Shown: positions 57,801-64,000 of the stretch, piece after piece
Layout: each line of letters begins with the position of its first letter
How positions within the stretch are numbered: position 1 is the first letter of the stretch
Assembly (NCBI GenBank): GCA_016648135.1
Contig: JADDOH010004236.1
Location: 62,001-126,000 of the forward strand
Length of the DNA stretch: 64,000 nucleotides
From: Agrypnia vestita
Lineage: Eukaryota > Arthropoda > Insecta > Trichoptera > Phryganeidae
Direction: 5' to 3'
Program-made: the position numbers and the translations under genes
The notes under the pieces: model-generated
The model's input: the letters and a program-made list of their open reading frames with translations, nothing else
Told to the model about the DNA's origin: nothing
Databases searched by the model: none

Positions 57801-60800
57801 TTTTGATTGCTTGTAGTATTTAAATGTTCACGATTTTATTGAGGTTCCAAAGATACCAGCAAAAATTGTAAGGAACTTTGATTTCACATGATGTGGGTGG
57901 ATTTTGTGCTTTTGGACATCTGGTGGCTGAACTGTCTAGATATTTCACCATTGACATTGTTATTGTCATTGACCATAGACACAAACTCTTCAACATACTG
58001 GTTATCGGTTATACTACTAAATTTAAAAATATACTCGTGTATTTATTTGAAAAGTTTATCACACTCTTATCATTGCCAAATGATAATATTGTCATAATAT
58101 ATTTTGCTGACACTAACATAAAAAATGCCATGTTTAAGACTCTGTCACGCTTGGAGTATGTAAAAAGTTAATAAAATAATTATTTTACTGTAGCACGAAT
58201 TTCTCGTTAAAAATTATTATACATAAATAACACAACTAGATATTTTCAAAATAAATACAGTTATATGTTTGTCGTGAATTGTTCATTTTAGATTACAGTT
58301 AATGATACAATTTATATTCGTAGAGACAATAATGAGAACATGAAATATGTGTGAAAAATTACTTTATTCATTCAATTTCTCTAGCCGACATGACAGGTTT
58401 CGTTGTGGGATCTAACTTTAGGACTATTCAATGATTGTCCAATGTTATTTATCGTCCAAATTATACATAAATGGAACATCTTATTGCATTTTTAAAAATG
58501 TAATTTATTAAAACGAATAGAACCTGTTTAATTCAAAATTCAAGGGACCCAAAAAAAACCTTTTGAATTATGCCAACCCCGTTAATTCTAAGTTCGAGGT
58601 AAAAAAAATCACGATCCAATTGCAAATTTTGCCAAAAATAAAATTCGCGTAAAAAGACATTAATTTTGTGAAAAACATCTGTATTTTGGCATATTTCAAG
58701 AAATCATTTCGAAAATGCAATACAGTAAAACCTCGGTTGTACACTTCACCAGGAAACAAAAAACAAAAAAGGGATAAAACTGAGCAATATGTAAAAGCTT
58801 ACAAATGAAAATTGCATAGAAAAATGGGCTTTCAATGAAAACAAAAGCAATTAATATTTTAATTTTCAAAAATGCTGCTGAAAAAGGGAAAATAACCCTA
58901 TTTACGTAATCCGGGAAACTCAGCCCGACCGCGATTTGGAGTCTTCTTCAGGACGATACCACCCACAGAAAGTTCTCGCAGACATATCTTTACATTTTTT
59001 TTTCAATCATCTTATAATGAATTGTGCTTTTTGTCGCAATGTTTTTAGGGTAAATTGTAAAGAGTATTAACAATTAAAACGGCTAACGTAATATCGAAAA
59101 TATAGATACAAAGTAAATAATAACTGTCAAATGATTTTAACGCGGCAGCCGTTGTGATATTCGCAAATAGCTGATGCTAAAAAGGGTCATTAGTTAAACA
59201 TGAAAATATTTACATTCAGTAAATAGTTTGCCCCTTTTTACGTTACTTCATTACTAACATAAAATTTACTTGCTCGAGCCGGAAGCCAAACATGAAAGAT
59301 GTCCCTTTGAAAATAAAAAATTCATCTATTGTTAATGTGTTAAATTTTTGGAAAGAAAAAAGGAAATTTCATTCGCTAATTTCAATGAATGTAGAGTTGA
59401 ATTTTCTTAATATTTAGGTGTGAAACGTAGGGATACGAAAATATTCTTCCGTGTAAATTGTGCGAAATATTAGCATGGTAATGTACGGAGATGAAACAGG
59501 ACTTCGACTTCTCGGTGTAAATAGCAGAAAAACGTAAAACCAAGGTTTTTCTGTATTTATTATGCTAATATAAAGATCGCGACATTTCTATTAACTAAGT
59601 ACTCAATACATATTGACATATTTGTTCTTCTCACTTGTGAAAAAATCAATACATCTTAAATCATAAAATTTCGAATTATATGATTTAAGATGTATTGATT
59701 TGCGGCGCAAGGGGCTAATAATTATCTCGAATTACGAATTACCGGGGCTTACGAATTATCAGGGTTAATTTACTATGAAATTAACATTTTGGGACTTGTG
59801 GATTTTAAAAATTTCAAATTATCAGGGTTCGAATTAATGGGTCAAAAGGTTTTGTTATAAAGTGAGTCCACGGATATGCTGAACTAGACAGAACTAAGCG
59901 ATTAGAAACTGCATCTAGCTCAGCATATCTGAATCGTTTGTTCGCAAACTAGTCACCTCTATTTTATTGAAAGTAATTAAATCTTTATAGATAATTTTTT
60001 TAGTGTTTATTTGTATGATTGCAGAAACTAGCACCAACGTGGGAAGAACTAGGAGCAAGTCTTGCACATGATAAAACAGTTTCCATTAGTAAAATTGATT
60101 GCACGCAGTTTCGGTCAGTTTGTATGGAATTTGAGGTTAAGGGATACCCTACATTACTCTGGATTGAAGATGGGAAAAAGGTTATGTAATATTTTTACAC
60201 TGACAAAATTATAATAATTTTTTTACTTCATTAGATGCCAGATTTTGGTAATGGTGTATGAAATTATGTTTGCCTTAATTTACAATGTGTGTGATATTAA
60301 CTATTGGGGTATAACATATCTGTCCTGTTTTCTCCACTTGATGGAGTATTATTGCTGTTTCAATCTGTTACATGGAACCATCTTGTCATTTGAAAGGTGA
60401 AATTTTATCAATCATTTTGTTGTGATTTTGTGACCCTAGCGCGCTTTTGTGTATTTTTAAACAAAATGATAATGTCTTCCTGACCATGTAAAGTTAATTA
60501 TTTACAACATTATTCAAAAAAGATTGTGATTAAACCAAAATGATCCAGCAAAGACAATTAGAAAAGCCTGAACGCACCCAAAGAAAATTACGCTACGTAC
60601 TAGTGGGATTGGAAGGATATTGTACACTATGAGCCACTGCCGCTAAATAAAACCGATAAGTACTGCTCACAATCGGCTGAATTCATGCAAGCAATCATCA
60701 TGGAGAGGCCAGGATTTGACATTGAATAATGGGCCTACAACACGCACAAGTATCACCACACTTTTGCACGCGCATGCCGGTTGCACTGTGTACAAAACAC

Positions 60801-63002
60801 TAACTAAACACACGGTGTTCCGTGTACAAACATGCGTATAGTTGGTGTTTTGTACACGGTTTCCCGTTTACAAACCGGCATATGCATGCAAAAGTGTGGT
60901 GGACACTTGAGCTTGCTGTAAGCCCATAAGACAATAGACATTATGTTCCAGCATGACAATGCCAGACAAATGCTTCACTCTGCAAAAATTGTTGCAACAT
61001 GGGATGTTTTAATGCATCCGCCGTGTAATCCAGATTACTCCCCATCTATCTGGCTAAGATTTGTTTCGGTTTCTGACTTCACTCGATGGTGTAAATTTAC
61101 CAAATTTGAACTTGTGCCAAAATATCACAAATAATATTTTTTGCTAACAAGAATTTCTTAGCTTTCAGAAAGATAAAAGAAGGTCATCAATCAAAATGGA
61201 ACATACCAAAGTGACTAAACTTATTTCTGGAAGTACAACAAATATTTTGAAACACTTAAAAAAGGGGTCAAATATATATTACACCAACAATGTTGACAAT
61301 TTGCGATTTGAATATTTATTACAAAAATGTTTAGTATTATTATTAATTACTATTCATTGTTATCTTTAAGGCGGTACATTCACCGCGAATGCATATTTCG
61401 GCATTTTTTACGAAAATGTGGGTTTTTATTATTAATTTATATCAGAATTTATATGATAGATTGCAATTTTTTTAGGGCGATAACTTAGATAGAACCTTTG
61501 TTCTTATATAAAAGTAGTAAACTGAACATTGTTTATAATAAATAAGAAAAATATAAGCATTAATCCACAGGCCGCGGCAAAAAAACGTTTTTAATGTTCC
61601 CGGGCGAAGATTCGTTCGTTGAAAATTTGTATGTAAGCATACTATGTTTTTTTTATACGTATAAAGTTTGCTTAGTTATCTAGAATCCGTACGTAGGATA
61701 TTAAGAAATATTCAATATTAATAAAAGTAATAATATTTTAAACATGCTAGAAATTTTTACAATTTTGATGCTTTTCAAATATTGTTTATTCATATAAAAA
61801 GATGATTTTAAACGATATATTGTATCTATATTCGCACTTTGAGTCTTCATTCACTATTAAAGAGCTACATTTTTTATTAAAAATACGTTAATTATTATTT
61901 TAAAATAAAAATTCTAAAGTGTGAAATGTGTCAAGAAATAGCGAAAATGCCGCGTGCCGTGCGGCATCTGATTGGTGGACGTTTTTATGCCAAATTTGAC
62001 ATTAATTCAAAATAATACCATGTTATATATTCGAAAGCAATCTATTCGTCGCAGATAATGAGGTTTTTTTTTACTAGTTTGATATTATTTTGCTTTTCTA
62101 CTGATAAAATCATATTGAACTTGCGTCAGATTGTCTGTCATATGCGTGCTTTGGTGACCTTTTAGACGGCGGTATATTCGCGAAGATGTCATTGTAATTT
62201 ATAAAGTCAAGTAAGATATTAAGTTACGACATAATTTTTAAAATATAGATTAATGGTTGTTTATTTTCTTTTTATTTCAATACATATTGTTGGAGTAGTT
62301 TCTTGTTTATTTTAGATAAAAAAATATTTGAATTAAGTTTAATTCACAGGTGTTTTGACATTTCAGTCGGAAGTCAAAATAATATCTAAATCTGCTTATG
62401 CGACATAAGTTTTAAATTAAAAAACAGTGATATAAGAAAAAATGTTGTTTACTATTTTTTTATAATACATAAATTATTGGAGAAATATAAATATGCTTTT
62501 GTAAATTCTAGACTTTCTATTCTATTCTAGAATTTAAAATTCTAATAATAGTGCACAAGCATGACCTGCGTTCCCACGTATTTTATACGTCGGTACTCCG
62601 TATGGTTGACTCATTTCCTCGCAACCTTTCTGTCTTGCATGACATGTAAATATTACGCTCGTACAAGGTTTATCTGATATGACGTTTGTTCATGTCTCGA
62701 TCTCGTATTGAAGTAGCATGATCTATCGATGCATATCGCCGCTTTTGACAGCTTGAAAATTGTTTGTCCCGCCTTAATCGAATTTTTATTTTTGAACAGA
62801 TTGAAAAGTATACTGGCCAGCGTTCCCACGAAGCTCTGAAGGCCTACATTAGCAAGATGGTTGCTGGAACCGACGGGTCTGGTGACCGCATAGTGAAAGA
62901 GAAAACAGAAACAGATACCAGTCCAGTGGCTACACTCACATATGATAACTTTGACCATGCTATTCAGAAAGGGCATGTGTTTGTCAAGTTCTTTGTTCCT
63001 TG
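48827..63002 (+). CDS. TXNDC5: Thioredoxin domain-containing protein 5 (ERp46/pretaporter-like), 3'-incomplete
   Basis: Exons are 48827-48975, 51020-51159, 51778-51896, 57656-57793, 60025-60180 and 62800-63002, all GT/AG and in frame; 302 residues are seen. A hydrophobic signal peptide (residues 1 to about 18) is followed by thioredoxin domain 1 with FFAPWCGHCKRL (Cys51-Cys54) and GYPTLKFF, domain 2 with [12 protein letters not shown] (Cys178-Cys181) and GYPTLLW, and the start of domain 3 up to FVKFFVPW. The splice donor TG/GTAAG cuts the Trp before the third CxxC, as in exon 1. Three thioredoxin domains define TXNDC5, an ER-lumen disulfide isomerase that oxidises and folds secreted proteins; the Drosophila orthologue prtp is also a phagocytosis ligand. 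The third active site and the C-terminal retention signal lie beyond 64000. Confidence 0.94.
48976..49961. other. TXNDC5 intron 1, first part
   Basis: AT-rich intron without recognised elements. Confidence 0.5.
49962..50083. repeat. Perfect 41-bp tandem repeat, 3 copies
   Basis: The unit starts gttcaaaagagttcaaaatg and ends 'gtggtttatggacg'. Copies start at 49962, 50003 and 50044 and are identical apart from the last base of the third. Confidence 0.97.
50172..50690. mobile_element. Foldback with hammerhead-like arm ends
   Basis: The left arm (50172-50288) and the right arm (50572-50690) are imperfect inverses sharing 'aattttgtcaacc', 'taattaa' and 'cctgatga'. The ~280-bp centre is AT-rich without an ORF. 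Each arm ends in a hammerhead-like core; the right one is well preserved. Confidence 0.65.
50647..50678 (+). ncRNA. Hammerhead-ribozyme-like core
   Basis: CTGATGA (50647-50653), a perfect 7-bp stem CGAGAGG/CCTCTCG with loop AACTGCT, then AAAC. Order and spacing match the CUGAUGA-stem II-GAAAC core of hammerhead ribozymes, which occur in Penelope-like elements. The following CTAT...ATAG pairing could be stem III, but it leaves G at the cleavage position, where hammerheads need A, C or U. Activity is therefore doubtful. Confidence 0.45.
51897..51938. repeat. Minisatellite unit 1 of about 4 (interrupted array)
   Basis: 'ggtattatatcatccagttg' followed by 'atttactttatataaatag'. Related units lie at 52831-52850 plus 54031-54053, at 54054-54092, and at 55370-55405, each next to a transposon. 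Confidence 0.7.
51939..52822. mobile_element. hAT MITE, copy B
   Basis: It starts tagggatgggtcgtcgacg and ends cgcccatcccta, with an 8-bp duplication ataaatag at 51931-51938 and 52823-52830. It is homologous to copy A (11799-12808) but lacks its palindromic insert. No ORF. Confidence 0.9.
52851..54030 (-). pseudogene. 5'-truncated non-LTR retrotransposon (LINE) RT
   Basis: The minus strand is open almost throughout: [20 protein letters not shown], then IISYADDTA with the catalytic YADD, then [20 protein letters not shown], and the C-terminal half of RT (53056-53577) including [19 protein letters not shown] single in-frame TGA at ~53855 replaces an expected Trp codon. The 3' end at 52851 is a T-rich (poly-A) tract, typical of target-primed reverse transcription. 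The N-terminal half of RT and the endonuclease are absent by 5' truncation. It belongs to the Jockey/CR1/I-like LINEs; I cannot name the clade. Confidence 0.88.
54093..55369 (+). mobile_element. mariner element, full length
   Basis: The 1,277-bp element has inverted ends starting ggtccttacatatgaaattg and is flanked by TA (54091-54092, 55370-55371), the mariner target. It carries a transposase gene broken by one frameshift. Confidence 0.93.
54277..55295 (+). pseudogene. mariner transposase with one frameshift (D,D34D intact)
   Basis: The N-terminal helix-turn-helix region runs from [20 protein letters not shown] through [20 protein letters not shown]. The frame then shifts near 54450-54465, and the second frame continues [20 protein letters not shown] to the end NGTYFD at 55292. 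Catalytic residues are complete: [18 protein letters not shown] and [12 protein letters not shown], with 34 residues between the second and third Asp, the mariner signature. WVPHEL and 'RWQKCID' are further mariner landmarks. Apart from the frameshift there is no stop, so the copy is young. It resembles the cecropia-type branch from memory. Confidence 0.9.
55590..56029. mobile_element. MITE of the acagg(g)tgtctcat family
   Basis: The left end acaggtgtctcat and the right end (inverted, 'catagtgtctcatagctagt') match the elements at 19216 and 26651. The inner sequence 'aatattaggtcatggttgc' is shared with 26996-27015. The left end is partly deleted. Confidence 0.65.
56208..56433. mobile_element. 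Short hAT MITE (226 bp)
   Basis: It starts tagtgatggtcaaaccg and ends accatctcta. The flanks are atataaat (56200-56207) and atacaaat (56434-56441), an 8-bp duplication with one difference. 'cggttac'-like motifs recur inside. Confidence 0.7.
56434..57655. other. TXNDC5 intron 3, last part
   Basis: AT-rich. It includes a short inverted region around 56600-56770 ('tctaccggattcgagacg'-type arms, weak) and a telomere-like GGTTA run at 57558-57576. No exon missed: the splice frame joins directly from 51896 to 57656. Confidence 0.45.
57558..57576 (+). repeat. Short TTAGG run (3 units)
   Basis: 'ggttaggttaggttagg' matches the insect telomere unit, but with only three copies it may be chance. Confidence 0.5.
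58505..59860 (+). mobile_element. pogo/Tigger-like element interrupted by a second element
   Basis: Starts 'aatagaacctgtttaattc' with 'caagggacccaaaaaaaacc'; the right part has 'tatgaaattaacattttggg' and 'tatcagggttcgaattaat'. Interrupted at 58723-59553. Confidence 0.65.
58723..59553. mobile_element. 831-bp TA-flanked element nested in the pogo-like element
   Basis: The ends cagtaaaacctcggttgtac and, inverted, cagaaaaaccttggttttac pair with a few mismatches. TA is duplicated on both sides (58721-58722 and 59554-59555). Other copies of the host element (63530-63590) run through this point uninterrupted. No intact ORF. Confidence 0.8.
60535..61132 (+). pseudogene. mariner transposase relic (mori-like), split by a hairpin insert
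   Basis: Pieces in order: [24 protein letters not shown] and [20 protein letters not shown] (to ~60729), then [20 protein letters not shown] and [12 protein letters not shown] (60944-61050). This is the 'WWDWxGIVYYE ... FHQDNARPHT ... [10 protein letters not shown]' order of mariner transposases. Stops and a short inverted-repeat insert at 60735-60925 break it. Confidence 0.8.
60745..60905. repeat. Inverted repeat within the mariner relic
   Basis: 'caccacacttttgcacgcgc' on the left and its near complement 'tgcatgcaaaagtgtggtgg' on the right. Inner arms 'gtgtacaaaacac' are also inverted. About 150 bp overall. Confidence 0.7.
61133..62799. other. TXNDC5 intron 5, last part
   Basis: AT-rich with a slightly GC-richer patch at ~61570-61620. 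No exon, RNA gene or element ends recognised. Confidence 0.4.
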
Positions 63003-63334
63003 GTAAGTAGTCAATTTGTATTACAATTGTTGAACATTTGTAATTTTTAAAAAATTTATATTTTTTTTATTGTTTCAAAAAAATTGGAGCGGATGAAGCA
63101 TGAAAGAGAACGAGGAACGTTTATACTTTTTTCTCTATAACCAGTATTGGTGGAATATAATTTATTAAGTTTTTAAACAGTCCCCATTTTAAAACAAGGC
63201 AACAGATCACATTTGATCAGGTCTACAAAGTAAATTTTTCATAAAGGTTTGATTGAAATCCAATAAGAATAACTGGAGTTATCATGTCCACAAAACCTGT
63301 TACACATATTACAAATGAGGGATATAAAAGCAAA

Positions 63335-64000
63335 CCTCTTCAAATCGAAATTTAAGGGACCCAAAAAACATTCTGTATTATGCTGAAGCCCGTTAATTCG
63401 AAATGTAATTCAAGGTAAAAAAAAACGCAATGCGATTGAGAAATTCGCCAAACATCGTAAAATTCTTGAAAATAACCATCAATTTTGTGAAAACTGTCTG
63501 TATTTTTGCATATTTCAAGTAATGATTTCGAAAAGTCTATATTTATTATACTAATACAAAGATCGCAACATTTCTATTACTAAAGTACCCTATCAAACAT
63601 AATAATTTTGTTGTCTTTCCATCCGTACATCTGTCTGTCTCTGTATCTTCGTGTAATGTTCGTAATTTCGTTTGTATTCAATGCTAAAAAAACGGCTGGA
63701 GATGAGGCCACCAAACCTGAACCGGCTGATTAACGCATGTTGCTACGGCTATCTCTCCATAGATCGCCAAAAAATTGCTATAAGTATATACTAGGGCTTA
63801 GCAAAGACGTGAACCAATGATCATTTTTGACAGGCTGTAGCTAGATTTTACACGTTTGTTATTCTCATTCACAAAAAAATCAATGTTTTTTTTCAATTTT
63901 GTAAAATTTCAAATTATGTGAACTAAAATGTATATGACGCAAAGGGCTAAAAATTACATATTTCGAATTAGGAAAATGATGTAGGTTTCATAGATTCCAG
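63335..64000 (+). mobile_element. pogo/Tigger-like element, runs off the window
   Basis: 'caaatcgaaatttaagggac' + 'ccaaaaaacattctg' and, later, 'catatttcaagtaatgattt' + 'cgaaaa' follow the same order as in 58505-59860. A different repeat ('ctttccatccgtacatctgt', ~63620-63790) appears to be inserted. Confidence 0.6.

Noticed and set aside
1..64000. CRISPR array, operon structure or bacterial insertion sequences
   Set aside because: No regularly spaced short repeats with unique spacers and no prokaryotic gene organisation; all genes are spliced eukaryotic genes.

Overview
This is AT-rich animal DNA, almost certainly from an insect. It carries three spliced eukaryotic genes with GT/AG introns of 0.1 to 9 kb, and most of the rest is transposon debris (mariner, hAT-like, pogo/Tigger-like, Harbinger, IS630/DDE_3-like, Penelope-like, LINE, LTR-like and foldback elements). 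Nothing prokaryotic or viral stands out. The element mix would fit a hemipteran or another TE-rich insect, but I cannot fix the order from sequence alone.

Layout. 1-9.5 kb: intergenic, with a hAT-like remnant, a 3.9-kb foldback element with arms over 500 bp, Penelope-like (PLE) relics and five copies of a ~125-bp tandem unit. 9.54-20.08 kb (+): Mob4/phocein, four coding exons. Its 9.2-kb third intron holds a hAT MITE, three copies of a TTAA-flanked element and a pogo-like element. A 3' UTR of about 2.2 kb follows, reaching ~22.36 kb. 22.47-30.36 kb (-): an Rpp25-like Alba-domain gene, four coding exons, convergent with Mob4; its introns carry nested elements and a mariner relic. 30.4-48.6 kb: an 18-kb intergenic block of LTR-like, Harbinger, DDE_3, LINE and PLE fragments, two GC-rich islands and an unidentified broken reading frame. 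48.83 kb to beyond the right edge (+): a TXNDC5/ERp46-like (Drosophila pretaporter-like) protein disulfide isomerase. Six coding exons are seen and the third thioredoxin domain runs off the window. Its introns hold a hAT MITE, a LINE, a nearly intact mariner, pogo-like elements and a foldback with a hammerhead-ribozyme-like core.

The three host genes are housekeeping genes without a functional link: STRIPAK signalling and membrane traffic (Mob4), RNase P/MRP RNA processing (Rpp25-like), and ER oxidative folding (TXNDC5). Their co-location says nothing about a shared pathway.

The most informative non-genic signals are nested insertions whose empty site is kept elsewhere in the window: an element in a foldback arm (24.7-26.4 kb), a 99-bp PLE tail inside a TTAA element (16.1 kb), one element inside a pogo-like element (58.7 kb), and three unrelated elements in adjacent units of one minisatellite (51.9-55.4 kb). 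I saw no new multi-gene system. The best candidates for something undescribed are the 1.3-kb subterminal-repeat element at 24756-26061, the DDE_3-like family at 41.2 and 45.5 kb, and the recurring hammerhead-like cores.
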